DNA of 17,784 bases from Streptosporangiaceae bacterium (GTDB taxonomy: Bacteria > Actinomycetota > Actinomycetes > Streptosporangiales > Streptosporangiaceae): positions 1-17,784 of the forward strand of contig JASHOI010000527.1 of NCBI GenBank assembly GCA_030041195.1, written 5' to 3'. Position 1 is the first letter of the stretch, and every line of letters starts with the position of its first letter. The notes under the pieces were generated by a model. It was not told the DNA's origin and ran no database searches. It saw nothing but the letters and a program-made list of their open reading frames with translations. Made by a program: the position numbers and the translations under genes. This document shows, piece by piece, positions 1-8,135 of this stretch.

Positions 1-1392
1 TCCGAGGGCATACCAGGCCGCCACGACGATGCCGGCAAGGCTCAGCGGATACGTCAGCGGGCTGATGAACTTGAATACCGTGATCCCGAGATCGGTGAAG
101 AACGCGGGCACGAACAGCACGATGCCGAGTACCGGGAACAGCAAGTGCTTGAGGACGTTGAACTCGCTTCGCTGCTCGCGCCAGAAGTACACGATGCAGG
201 CCAGGTTGACGGCGATATAAATCGGCACCACGGCGCCGGTAATGATGGTGCCGATCAGGGCGAACGCGGTCAGCGGCGTGTACTGCTCGCCCAGCCAGAG
301 GGCCAGGGCGAGCCCGCCGCCGAAGCTGACCAGCACGGCCACATACGGTGAGCCCCACCTGCGCTGGGTGCGCCCGAATGCGGGGGGCAGCACGCGTATG
401 CGGCCCATCGCCCACTGAGTTCGGGTGGAGGCCAGGCCGCCGCCGTTCGCGCACGCGGCGTTGGAGTTCAGCAGCGCGATGAACAGCACCACCCAGCCGC
501 CGCCCCACACCACGGTCGCCATCAGGTTCCACGGGTTGCCCCCGCCCGCCGTGTAAAAGCTGACGAACTTGCCCGCGCCAAAGTAGACGGTGGCGGCGTA
601 CGTGGTCAGCACGTAGAACACGCCGATGATCAGGCAGGAGCCGATGACGGCGCGGCCGACGTTGCGCCTGGGGTTCCTGGTCTCCTCGGCCAGCGGGGCG
701 GCGGCATCGAACCCGATGAAGGCCAGGATCGCGTACACCGAACCGGCGATGATGCCGGAGAAGCCGTGGAACCCGGCCACGGTCGCGTAGTGCGTCGTGA
801 ACACGCTGAACGTGTTGCGCGACCCCGCCTCTATGATCAGGGTCACCGAAAGCGCCACCATGACCAGGATCTCCAGCGCGCCCAGGATCAGGCCGAATCT
901 CGCGCTCACCTGGACGTTGGTGAGATTCAGGCCGCCGACCAGCACGATGCAGAAGACGGTGCCGATCACCCACCAGACGTTGTAGGACAGCCCGAAGTGC
1001 GCCTGCAGCGTGCTGCCCAGGATGCTGCCGAACAGCACCGAGACCAGCGGTATGCCCAGCGGGTACAGGCCAGCGAATCCCCATCCGGCCAGGAAGCCGA
1101 GCTTGCTGCCGAGCCCGTGCGCGATGTAGGTGTACATGCCGCCCGCGGACGGCAGGTGCCGGGCGAGCTGGCCGATGGACAGCGCCGTGAAAAGGCAGCC
1201 GACCAGCGCGATGACGACGCCGGCGACCAGCGATCCGCCGGCGAACACCGCTCCGACGGCGATGGAGAACGCCGCTGCGGCGGCCGGTGCCATCGTCGTC
1301 ACCGACGCGAAGATCACATCGGGGAGCCCGATCGCGTTTCGCCGGAGCGGTTCTGAGTGGGACATTGCGGAGACCTGCTCGGCGCTGCTCAT
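1..1392 (-). CDS. APC-family amino-acid permease (C-terminus cut by window edge)
   Basis: This is a polytopic membrane transporter of the amino acid-polyamine-organocation family, expected to carry an amino acid or similar amine across the cytoplasmic membrane. The frame is open for 464 codons from ATG 1392 to the left edge with no stop, so the C-terminus is missing. An N-terminal GLPDVIFASVTTMAPA segment begins the first helix. It is followed by GGMYTYIAHGLG and GWGFAGLYPLG, and later by FIGFDAAAPLAEETRNPRRN, the family hallmark loop, with many hydrophobic helices between. The chosen start has AGGTGA just upstream, although the spacing is short (about 2-3 bases). An in-frame ATG at 1365 is the alternative. 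It lies 39 bases downstream of LLM1 on the same strand and is probably co-transcribed, which suggests that it imports the LLM1 substrate or a related compound (inference). The family call is secure; the substrate is unknown. Confidence 0.9.
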   Translation of the reverse strand, partial: MSSAEQVSAMSHSEPLRRNAIGLPDVIFASVTTMAPAAAAAFSIAVGAVFAGGSLVAGVVIALVGCLFTALSIGQLARHLPSAGGMYTYIAHGLGSKLGFLAGWGFAGLYPLGIPLVSVLFGSILGSTLQAHFGLSYNVWWVIGTVFCIVLVGGLNLTNVQVSARFGLILGALEILVMVALSVTLIIEAGSRNTFSVFTTHYATVAGFHGFSGIIAGSVYAILAFIGFDAAAPLAEETRNPRRNVGRAVIGSCLIIGVFYVLTTYAATVYFGAGKFVSFYTAGGGNPWNLMATVVWGGGWVVLFIALLNSNAACANGGGLASTRTQWAMGRIRVLPPAFGRTQRRWGSPYVAVLVSFGGGLALALWLGEQYTPLTAFALIGTIITGAVVPIYIAVNLACIVYFWREQRSEFNVLKHLLFPVLGIVLFVPAFFTDLGITVFKFISPLTYPLSLAGIVVAAWYALG

Positions 1393-1431
1393 TTTCACCT
1401 CATTCGCGGTTGGCGGACCTTTACCCAAAGC

Positions 1432-2802
1432 TCAGGAGAAATCACCAGAAAAGTTCCAGCCGTCGGCCGCCGCCACCTGGCCGGAGGCGAAGCGGTTGCG
1501 CGGGCGCCCGACCCCGTAGTGGTCGCGCAGCGTGGCACCGCCGTACTCGTCGCGGAACAGCCCGCGCTTGCGGAGCTCGGGGGTCACATGGTCCGCGAAC
1601 TCCGCAAGCCCGGAGGGGAGCACCGGGGGCATGATGTTGAACCCGTCCGCCGCGGCTCCGCAGAACCACTCCTCGATGGTGTCGGCGAGCTGCTCGGGCG
1701 TGCCGACGAACGTGCGGTGGCCGCGGCCACCCCCCAGCTTTCCGAGCAGCTCGCGGACGGTGAGGCGCTCGGTCCGCGCGAGCTTGCTCACCAGCGCCGC
1801 ACGGCTCTTGTTGCCCTCGATCTCATCGTCCACCGGAACCGGCGGGAGCGGCGCGTCCAGATCCGCCCCGGCGAGGTCCACGCCGAACAGGCTGGAGAGG
1901 CGCTGCAGGCCGAACGCGGGGATGACGAGCTCGTCCAGCGCCCGGTCCCGGGCTTGGGCCTCTGCCTCCGTGGAGCCGATCACCGGCACGATCCCCGGAA
2001 GGATCTTGATCTCGTCCTCGGCACGGCCTGCCGCAACGGCGCGGCGCTTCAGCTCTGCGTAGAACGCTTGCCCCTCGGCGAGGGTCCGCTGGGCCGTGAA
2101 CACCGCCTCGGCATGGCGCGCGGCGAACGCCTTGCCGTCTTCTGACGAGCCCGCCTGCACCAGGAGCGGGTACGCCTGCGGAGAACGGGGCAGGTTCAGC
2201 GGGCCCGCCACCCTGAAGAACTCGCCCTGGTGGCCGGCGGGGTGGATCCGCCGGGTGTCGGCAAAAATGCCGGCTTCCTTGTCCTGGACGAGGGCCTCGT
2301 CCTCCCAGCTGTCCCACAGCTTGGTCGCCACGTCGAGGAACTCGGCTGCGCGCGCGTAGCGCACCTCGTGCAGCCCCTGGTTCTCCCGGCCGAAGTTCCG
2401 GGCCGCGTCGTCTCCGGCGGTCGTCACGATGTTCCAGCCGACGCGGCCGTGGCTGATGTGGTCGAGCGAGGCGAACCGGCGCGCAAGGTCATACGGCTCG
2501 CTGTAGGTCGTCGATGCCGTCGCGATCAGCCCGATCCTCTCGGTGCCCGCCGACAGCGCCGCGAGCAGCACGGTCGGGTCCATTCGTCCGGTCGGGCGGT
2601 AGCGCGGGTCGCCGTTCAGCGCGGGGCTGTCCGCGAGGAACACCGAGTCAAACTTGGCCGCCTCCGCGATCAGCGCGACCCGGAGATAGTGCCCGACGTC
2701 CGTTGCGGCGCCCGGATTGGCCTCCGGCAACCGCCACGCGGCCTCATGGTGTCCGGTGTCGTAGATAAACGCGTTGAGATGAAGCTGGCGCCGGCTGCTC
2801 AT
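1432..2802 (-). CDS. LLM1: flavin-dependent monooxygenase, NtaA/SnaA/DszA type
   Basis: 456-residue bacterial-luciferase-fold enzyme expected to use reduced FMN from a separate reductase and O2 to oxidise a small organosulfur or amine compound, often with C-S or C-N cleavage (family knowledge). Visible family signatures are GHHEAAWR at residues 17-24, FDSVFLAD near 51-58, WNIVTT near 123-128, the KLWDSWED segment, FVGTPEQLADTIEEW and DGFNIMP at 386-392. The length fits the family. The frame is open far upstream, but the start is ATG 2802: GGAAGG (2808-2813) sits 5 bases upstream and the protein homology begins there. It has a basic extended C-terminal tail after GVGRPR. It is divergent from ACAD1 and upstream of the APC permease. 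Its relation to LLM2 is clearly paralogous but distant. The exact substrate cannot be read from the sequence. Confidence 0.92.
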   Translation of the reverse strand: MSSRRQLHLNAFIYDTGHHEAAWRLPEANPGAATDVGHYLRVALIAEAAKFDSVFLADSPALNGDPRYRPTGRMDPTVLLAALSAGTERIGLIATASTTYSEPYDLARRFASLDHISHGRVGWNIVTTAGDDAARNFGRENQGLHEVRYARAAEFLDVATKLWDSWEDEALVQDKEAGIFADTRRIHPAGHQGEFFRVAGPLNLPRSPQAYPLLVQAGSSEDGKAFAARHAEAVFTAQRTLAEGQAFYAELKRRAVAAGRAEDEIKILPGIVPVIGSTEAEAQARDRALDELVIPAFGLQRLSSLFGVDLAGADLDAPLPPVPVDDEIEGNKSRAALVSKLARTERLTVRELLGKLGGGRGHRTFVGTPEQLADTIEEWFCGAAADGFNIMPPVLPSGLAEFADHVTPELRKRGLFRDEYGGATLRDHYGVGRPRNRFASGQVAAADGWNFSGDFS

Positions 2803-2807
2803 AGATG

Positions 2808-2813
2808 CCTTCC
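2808..2813 (-). promoter_or_regulatory. Ribosome binding site of LLM1
   Basis: GGAAGG on the minus strand, five bases before ATG 2802. It decides the start against a much longer open frame that extends upstream through the divergent ACAD1 gene. Confidence 0.6.
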
Positions 2814-2864
2814 GTCGCGGCGCCGGCCCGTGGCCGGTGCCTGCCCATCCGCCGAGATCCCGAC

Positions 2865-2902
2865 GTAACCCTATAATCCCGATCGTGTTACTGTGAATAT
2901 CA
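2865..2902 (+). promoter_or_regulatory. ACAD1 promoter region with extended -10 and inverted repeat
   Basis: Two candidate -10 boxes are visible. A perfect TATAAT lies at 2872-2877. An extended -10 (TG-T-TACTGT, hexamer 2889-2894) ends seven bases before ATG 2902. The second has the same geometry as the box before ACAD2 and predicts a leaderless mRNA starting at or next to the ATG. No Shine-Dalgarno sequence precedes either ATG 2902 or the in-frame GTG 2893. GTAAC (2865-2869) and GTTAC (2887-2891) form a 5-base inverted repeat that brackets TATAAT and could be a regulator site. No convincing -35 was found. Confidence 0.5.
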
Positions 2903-4128
2903 TGGGCGCCGGAGCTAACAGGAACATCAGTGTCAACACGGGCCTCGCTGAGACATACGCCGATCTGCTCGAGGAAATCGCCAAGGGCGCTCCGCGCCGG
3001 GAGCAGGAGGACCTCAACGCCTTTGACGTGCTGGACAGGATCCGTGAGACCCGCCTGGGCGCCGTACGCCTGCCGGCCGGCCAGGGCGGGGCCGGCGCGT
3101 CGCTCCGTGATCTGTTCGCGTTGGCGATCGATCTGGCCGAAGCCGACCCGAACGTCCCGCACATCCTGCGCGTCCACTACGGGTTCGTCGAGCTGCAGCT
3201 GATCTCCGTCGACCCGGCGCGGCCGCGGTGGCTCGCGGAGATAGCGGCCGGGCGCCTGTTCGGCAACGCGTCCACCGAACTGGGCACCCGCGCGGCCGGG
3301 GGGACCGCTCCCTTTGCCACGACCCTGGTGCCCGACGGCGACGGGTACCGGCTCAACGGGACCAAGTACTACAGCACCGGGACTCTGTTCGCTGACTGGG
3401 TGATCTCGCGCGTGAGCGGGCCCGACGGCGGGATCGTCACCGTGGCCGTGCCGACAGACCGTCCCGGGGTGATCCGGGAGGACGACTGGGACGGGATCGG
3501 GCAGCGCCGGACCGGCAGCGGCACCACCCGGTACCGCGATGTCCGGGTGGAGCGCGACGAGATCATCAACGACCCGCCTAGCCAGGAGGGCGACGATCTG
3601 CGCGCGCCGTCCTACTACCCGACCTTCCTGCAGCTCTGGCTGCACGCGATCGGCGCGGGGATCATGCGCAGCGTGCTGACGGACGCGGTGCAGCTCGTTC
3701 GCGGCCGCGGCAGGAGTTTCGTGCACGCCCCGGTCAGCGTTCCAGCCGAGGACCCGATCCTGCACGAGGTGATCGGCGAGATCTCGGCGGCTTCCTACGC
3801 GTTCGAGACCCTCGTCCTGAGTGCCGCGGAAGCCCTCGATGCTGCTGCGGAAACGGTGGTCGACGGCGCGCCCGACCGGGACGCGGTCGCGGAGGCGGCG
3901 CTGCGCGCGTCACAGGTCAAGGTGCATCTCGACGGCCTGGGCACCACCGCGGCGACGCGGCTGTTCGACGTGGGCGGGGCATCCGCCACCAAGCGGTCGG
4001 CCAACCTGGACCGGCACTGGCGCAACCTGCGGACGCTGGCCTCGCACAACCCGACGCCGTACAAGGCACAGGCCATCGGCCGGCTTCTGGTGACCGGCGC
4101 CCCGCTGCCCCGGACCGGCTACTTCTGA
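2902..4128 (+). CDS. ACAD1: DszC-like acyl-CoA dehydrogenase-fold flavin monooxygenase
   Basis: 408 residues with the acyl-CoA dehydrogenase fold. It most resembles the DszC/SfnC-type branch, which uses reduced flavin and O2 to oxygenate a sulfur or nitrogen atom instead of desaturating an acyl-CoA. Residues equivalent to the DszC active-site set appear present: His92 in RVHYGF, Ser158 in YYSTGTLFADW and His382 in SHNPT (the DszC His92/Ser163/His391 assignment is from memory). NASTELG (122-128), DGDGYRLNGTKYYSTG and EDDWDGIGQRRTGSG form the middle domain. The C-terminal helices carry VGGASATKRSANLDRHWRN. The start is set at ATG 2902 because of the promoter geometry; GTG 2893 would add three residues. 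It is the first gene of the operon with HMT1 and LLM2. A reductase partner is not encoded here. An ordinary acyl-CoA dehydrogenase is less likely given the His/Ser/His set. Confidence 0.88.
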   Translation: MGAGANRNISVNTGLAETYADLLEEIAKGAPRREQEDLNAFDVLDRIRETRLGAVRLPAGQGGAGASLRDLFALAIDLAEADPNVPHILRVHYGFVELQLISVDPARPRWLAEIAAGRLFGNASTELGTRAAGGTAPFATTLVPDGDGYRLNGTKYYSTGTLFADWVISRVSGPDGGIVTVAVPTDRPGVIREDDWDGIGQRRTGSGTTRYRDVRVERDEIINDPPSQEGDDLRAPSYYPTFLQLWLHAIGAGIMRSVLTDAVQLVRGRGRSFVHAPVSVPAEDPILHEVIGEISAASYAFETLVLSAAEALDAAAETVVDGAPDRDAVAEAALRASQVKVHLDGLGTTAATRLFDVGGASATKRSANLDRHWRNLRTLASHNPTPYKAQAIGRLLVTGAPLPRTGYF

Positions 4129-4167
4129 TCCCGGTAAACCGAGCCGAGTCGTAGAAAGCGAGAACCG

Positions 4168-5136
4168 ATGAGCGAAGGCGCAGCAAGCCCGCCCACCCCG
4201 GCCGACAGCCTCCGCTCCCGCATCAGCGGCGGTGACGTCATCATCCTGGACGGGGGGATGGGAACAGCGCTTGACGCCGCCGGGGTCCAGATGGACTACG
4301 AGATCTGGGCCGCGATTGCGAGCATCGACGCGCCGGAGCGGGTCCGGGCCGCGCACCGATCTTTCATCGACGCCGGCGCCGAGGTGATCATCACCAACAC
4401 GTTCAACGCGGGCCGCCCGCGGCTGGCCGCCGTCGGCCGGGAGGAGGAGCTGCGACGCGCGATCGGGAACGCCGTCCGGGCCGCCAAGGCCGCCCGCGAC
4501 GGCGTCGGCCGGCCCATCGCGATCGGCGGCTCGATCAGTTCCTCGAGCGCGTCGGACAAGGCGCATGACAACGACGCCGTCGACTACGACGCCGCGTACC
4601 GCGCCTACGCGGAGCAGGCCGAGCTGCTCGCCGAGCACGGCGTCGACTTCCTGGCGCTGGAGATGTTCGAGACAGCGGACCGCGGCAGGCCCGCGGTCGC
4701 CGCCGCGCTGGCCACCGGGCTGCCGGTGTGGCTCGGCCTGTCCGCCCGGCTCTCGGCGGACGGGCAGCTGCTGGCCGGGGCGGAAGACTACGGCGCCGGC
4801 CGGGGAGCCTTCACCGATCTCGTCGACGCGGTGCTGGACGACCGCATCTGGGCCGTGGCCGTGATGCACTCGCGGCTCGACGCCGTGGCCCCGGCGCTGG
4901 ACGTTCTGGCCGACCGCTGGAACGGTCCGGTCGGCGCGTACCCGCACCACGGAACCTACTCTCAGCAGACACTGACCTGGGACTTCGGCGGGCTCCCTGC
5001 GGAGCGGCTGGTGGCGGCCGCGCATGAATGGATCGCGCGCGGTACTCAGCTGGTGGGCGGCTGCTGCGGCACCGGGCCGGACCACATTCACGCCCTCGCG
5101 ACCGGCGTGCCGCGGCAACGCGCCCAGGCCGGCTGA
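4168..5136 (+). CDS. HMT1: homocysteine S-methyltransferase family protein
   Basis: 322-residue TIM-barrel methyltransferase of the MmuM/BHMT/MetH-N-terminal family, which moves a methyl group to a thiol held on zinc. Visible motifs are ILDGGMGTAL near the start, FIDAGAEVIITNTFN, GGSIS, EQAELLAEHGVDFLALEMFE, GAYPHHGTY and the zinc motif GGCCGTGP with Cys299 and Cys300. The first zinc ligand, normally Cys in a G-x-N-C-T motif, aligns with His234 in AVMHS. The same change occurs in HMT2, so it is not a sequencing slip. It follows ACAD1 by 39 bases and precedes LLM2 by 22, in one operon. The Shine-Dalgarno sequence is weak (GAAAGCGAG). The likely role is methyl transfer to or from a sulfur compound also handled by ACAD1 (inference). 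Whether homocysteine is the acceptor is open. Confidence 0.88.
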   Translation: MSEGAASPPTPADSLRSRISGGDVIILDGGMGTALDAAGVQMDYEIWAAIASIDAPERVRAAHRSFIDAGAEVIITNTFNAGRPRLAAVGREEELRRAIGNAVRAAKAARDGVGRPIAIGGSISSSSASDKAHDNDAVDYDAAYRAYAEQAELLAEHGVDFLALEMFETADRGRPAVAAALATGLPVWLGLSARLSADGQLLAGAEDYGAGRGAFTDLVDAVLDDRIWAVAVMHSRLDAVAPALDVLADRWNGPVGAYPHHGTYSQQTLTWDFGGLPAERLVAAAHEWIARGTQLVGGCCGTGPDHIHALATGVPRQRAQAG

Positions 5137-5158
5137 GCTGACGAGAGCCGGTCCCGCC

Positions 5159-6487
5159 ATGACGCCAGACAGAGAGCTGCACATCGGCTATAACGTGCTC
5201 GGTGCCGGCATGCACCCGGGAGCGTGGCGGACGCCGTACGCCGAGCCGTTCGGATCGTTCGACCCGCGTCAGTGGCTCGAGGTGGCCGCGATCGCGGAAC
5301 GCGGAACCCTCGATGCGGTGTTCATCGCCGACGGCCTGGCGCTCGGGCGCGACATCGGCCGGATGCCGCACCGGCCGCCGTATGACCCGACAGTGCTGCT
5401 GTCGTACCTGGCCGGCCGGACCGAGCGGATAGGCCTTGTCGCCACCGTTTCCACGTCGTGGGAGGAGCCGTTCAACGTCGCCAGGCGTACCGCATCACTG
5501 GACCACCTGAGCCATGGCAGAGCCGCCTGGAACGTGGTAACGACCACGGATCCGGCGGCCGCCCAGAACTTTGGCGCGGGGCCGCTCGCCGGCCGGCAGG
5601 AGCGGTACGAACGCGCGGAAGAGTTCATCGACGTGGTCGTGAAGCTCTGGGACAGCTGGGACGACGACGCGCTCATCGGCGACCGCGGCAGCGGGCGGTT
5701 CGCCGATGCGGACCGGATCCGCCCGGTCGATCACCACGGTGCGCACTTCGACGTGGCCGGCCCGCTCAACGTGCACAGGCCGCCGCAGGGACGCCCGGTC
5801 ATCTTTCAGGCAGGTGGCTCACCGGCCGGCCTCGAGCTGGCGGCGAGGTCGGCCGACGCTGTGTTCGCGGCGCTGGCGTCGCTTCCCTACGCACGCGCGT
5901 TCGCCGACGACCTGCGCGGCCGTGCGGTACGGCACGGCCGGCCAGCGGACTCGATTCGCATCATGCCGGGCCTGTGTTTCGTGCTGGGCGGCACCGAGGC
6001 GGAGGCCCGGCGGCGCTACGACGAGCTCAACGAGCTCGCCGGCGAGAACCGGCTGGCGCGGCTCGCCGGGCAGCTCGGGGTCGATGCCGACGCCCTGGAC
6101 TGGGACCAGCCATTGCCGGGCTGGCTGCTGGAGAACACCGAGCTGTCCAGCCGCAGCTCCCAGGGAGCACGCGAGGTCGTGCTGGACCTGGCGCGCCGCG
6201 AGCGGCTCACCGTGCGCCAGATCCTGGACCGTGTGATCACATGGCACCGCCTGTTCGTCGGCACGCCCGAGCAGATGGCGGACGACATCCAGGAGTGGTT
6301 CGAGTCGGGAGCGGTCGACGGGTTCAACATCATGCCCGACGTCAACCCGTCGGGCATCGCGGCCTTCGTCGATCACGTGGTCCCGCTGCTGCGCGCGCGG
6401 GGCCTGTTCCGCCGCGAGTATCGCGGGACGACGCTGCGCGAGCACCTCGGCCTGCCGCGTCTGGCACGGTATGGGGCGCTGCGCTGA
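5159..6487 (+). CDS. LLM2: flavin-dependent monooxygenase, NtaA/SnaA/DszA type
   Basis: 442-residue luciferase-fold monooxygenase, the third gene after ACAD1 and HMT1. Signatures include GMHPGAWR near residues 18-25, LDAVFIADG, YDPTVLL, the NVVTTTDP motif starting at Asn125, KLWDSWDDD, FVGTPEQMADDIQEW, DGFNIMPDVNPSG from Asp387 and a terminal GLFRREYRGTTLREHLGL. The start is ATG 5159, where homology (MTPDRELHIGYN) begins; the frame is open upstream but only shadows the end of HMT1. The 22-base gap with a weak GAGAG suggests translational coupling. Compared with LLM1 it has GMHPGAWR in place of GHHEAAWR, so the two differ near the expected substrate and flavin pocket. It needs a reduced-flavin supplier not seen here. 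It ends six bases from the stop of the convergent SBP1. Confidence 0.92.
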   Translation: MTPDRELHIGYNVLGAGMHPGAWRTPYAEPFGSFDPRQWLEVAAIAERGTLDAVFIADGLALGRDIGRMPHRPPYDPTVLLSYLAGRTERIGLVATVSTSWEEPFNVARRTASLDHLSHGRAAWNVVTTTDPAAAQNFGAGPLAGRQERYERAEEFIDVVVKLWDSWDDDALIGDRGSGRFADADRIRPVDHHGAHFDVAGPLNVHRPPQGRPVIFQAGGSPAGLELAARSADAVFAALASLPYARAFADDLRGRAVRHGRPADSIRIMPGLCFVLGGTEAEARRRYDELNELAGENRLARLAGQLGVDADALDWDQPLPGWLLENTELSSRSSQGAREVVLDLARRERLTVRQILDRVITWHRLFVGTPEQMADDIQEWFESGAVDGFNIMPDVNPSGIAAFVDHVVPLLRARGLFRREYRGTTLREHLGLPRLARYGALR

Positions 6488-6493
6488 GCCGCG

Positions 6494-8098
6494 TCAGGCG
6501 GAGATCCACGCCGAATCGAACTGCGCGCCGCCGAGCGCGACACCCGTCGCCGTCTTCGGCAGGCCCTGAACGTGCGTGCCCAGGACGTCGACCAGCTTGT
6601 TCACGACCGGGATGATCCACGAGCCCTGGGTGAAATTGATCTCCCACATCTCGCGCTTGATCTGCAGCAGCTTCGCCGCGTCGACGGTCGCGTTGGCCGC
6701 CTTGTAGAGCGCGGTGAACTGCGGGTCGTTGAAGTGCGTTTCGTTCCAGGCCCCGCCGGGCAGGAACGCGAGGCACGCGGTGGCCAGGTACGGCTCGTTG
6801 TACCAGTCGTCCTGCGAGAACGTCCAGTTTCCGTACCCGTTCTCGTAGGTGCTGGTGGTGACCTGGCTGACGTTGATCTTCACCCCGGCGGCGCTCGCCT
6901 GCTGCGCGAAGGCCTGAGCCACCGCCGTCGCGCCCGGCGCGACATCCGCGGTCACCAGCGTGACCGCGACGTCCTCGTAGCCGGCGGCCTTGAGCAGCGA
7001 CTTCGCCTGCGGGATGTCCTGCTCGCGCTTCCAGTCCGACGGGAAGCCGGGGTCGGTGAACCCGCACAGGTCGTTGCCCACCACGCCGTAGCCGGAGAAC
7101 GCGTCCTGCAGCAGCTGCGGCCGGTTGGCGAGCAGCCGGAACGCCTGCCGCACCCGCACGTCCCGGAACGGCGCCTGGTCCACGCGCATCGTGAACGGGA
7201 TCCACAGCGACGGGTCCGAGATCAGCAGCTTGAGGTTGGTCTGCGCCTTGGCCTCGTTGGCCAGCGAGTACAGGGCGGCGCCGTAGGCGTCGATCTGCCC
7301 GGTGAGCACCGCGTTGTAGCCGGCCTGGTCATCGCTCAGGTCCACGATCGTGAGCTGGTCCAGGTACGGCCGGCCGGGCTTGTAGTAGTGCTCGTTGCGG
7401 ACGAACACGCTTTGCTGGCCCGGGGTGAAGCTCTTCACCTTGAACGCGCCCGACGTGACCGGGTTCTGCGGGTCGAAGCCGACCGGGACGATCTGGAAGT
7501 TGTAGCCGGAGGAGATCTGCTGAGGGAAGCTGGCGAACGGCGCGTTGGTGCCGAACCGGACCGTGCGGCTGTCCAGAATCGTCGCGTCGTCCGGGTTCAG
7601 CAAGCTCAGCGGCGCGGCGCCGTTGAGCGGGTTCTTCGGGTTGGTGATCCGGCGGAAGGTGTAGACCACGTCCTCGGCGGTGATCGGCTTGCCGTTGGAG
7701 AATTCCAGGCCCGGCTTCAGCCGGATCGTCCACGAGCGCAGGTCCGCCGATGGCGTCAGTTCCTCGGCGAGGATGTACTCATTGTCCTGGCCGGCGACCT
7801 GCTGCCGGACCAGCGGGCTGAACAGCGCCAGGGCGCGAGCGGTGTCGATGGTGTCGAAGCTGATGTGCGGGTCCAGCGTGTCCTTGGCCGACCCGCCGAC
7901 CAGCCCGGCGGTCAGCGTGCCGCCGGACCGCGGCGTGCCCGCCCCGGTCGCCGTGCTGGCGTCCTTCGAGGACGAGGCCGATGACCCGCACGCCGCCAGC
8001 AGCGCGCCTGCGGACACGAACGCCGCCCCCTTCCCGGCCACGCCGAAGAACTCGCGCCGGGTAGGCAGGGAACCGCTGTGCAGCAACGTCTCCGGCAT
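6494..8098 (-). CDS. SBP1: family-5 (Dpp/Opp-type) solute-binding lipoprotein, Tat-exported
   Basis: 534-residue extracytoplasmic binding protein for an ABC importer of peptides, nickel chelates or similar solutes. The N-terminus carries a twin-arginine motif TRREFF (Arg14-Arg15), then a hydrophobic stretch and the lipobox LLAAC with Cys37. Family features follow: GGTLTAGLVGG, DTLDPHISFDTID, LAEELTPSADLRSWTIRLKPG and FSNGKPITAEDVVYTFRRI. Start ATG 8098 is preceded by AAAGAGAG; an upstream in-frame extension lacks a signal-peptide rationale. It is strikingly similar to SBP2 at both DNA and protein level, with differences bunched in a few patches. No permease or ATPase adjoins it, so it probably feeds the permease encoded at 12570-16342. 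Transcription is expected from the AT-rich site at 8281-8300. The substrate is unknown; an organosulfur or sulfonium compound is an inference from context. Confidence 0.93.
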   Translation of the reverse strand: MPETLLHSGSLPTRREFFGVAGKGAAFVSAGALLAACGSSASSSKDASTATGAGTPRSGGTLTAGLVGGSAKDTLDPHISFDTIDTARALALFSPLVRQQVAGQDNEYILAEELTPSADLRSWTIRLKPGLEFSNGKPITAEDVVYTFRRITNPKNPLNGAAPLSLLNPDDATILDSRTVRFGTNAPFASFPQQISSGYNFQIVPVGFDPQNPVTSGAFKVKSFTPGQQSVFVRNEHYYKPGRPYLDQLTIVDLSDDQAGYNAVLTGQIDAYGAALYSLANEAKAQTNLKLLISDPSLWIPFTMRVDQAPFRDVRVRQAFRLLANRPQLLQDAFSGYGVVGNDLCGFTDPGFPSDWKREQDIPQAKSLLKAAGYEDVAVTLVTADVAPGATAVAQAFAQQASAAGVKINVSQVTTSTYENGYGNWTFSQDDWYNEPYLATACLAFLPGGAWNETHFNDPQFTALYKAANATVDAAKLLQIKREMWEINFTQGSWIIPVVNKLVDVLGTHVQGLPKTATGVALGGAQFDSAWISA

Positions 8099-8135
8099 GG
8101 GGGCAGGTCTCTCTTTCGTCGGGGAGGCAGCGCGG

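Noticed and set aside
2803..3765. Long upstream extension of the LLM1 frame (777 codons in total)
   Set aside because: It runs antisense through ACAD1, has no family homology before ATG 2802, and a good ribosome binding site sits just before 2802. It is a high-GC shadow frame.
5024..5158. Upstream in-frame extension of LLM2
   Set aside because: It overlaps the conserved GGCC end of HMT1 in another frame and adds no family sequence. ATG 5159 begins the homology.
6572..7984. 470-codon frame antisense to SBP1, and its counterpart at 10909-12507 antisense to SBP2
   Set aside because: Both exist because the two SBP genes are near-identical and GC-rich. Composition is typical of antisense shadows and the opposite strand encodes well-formed Tat lipoproteins.
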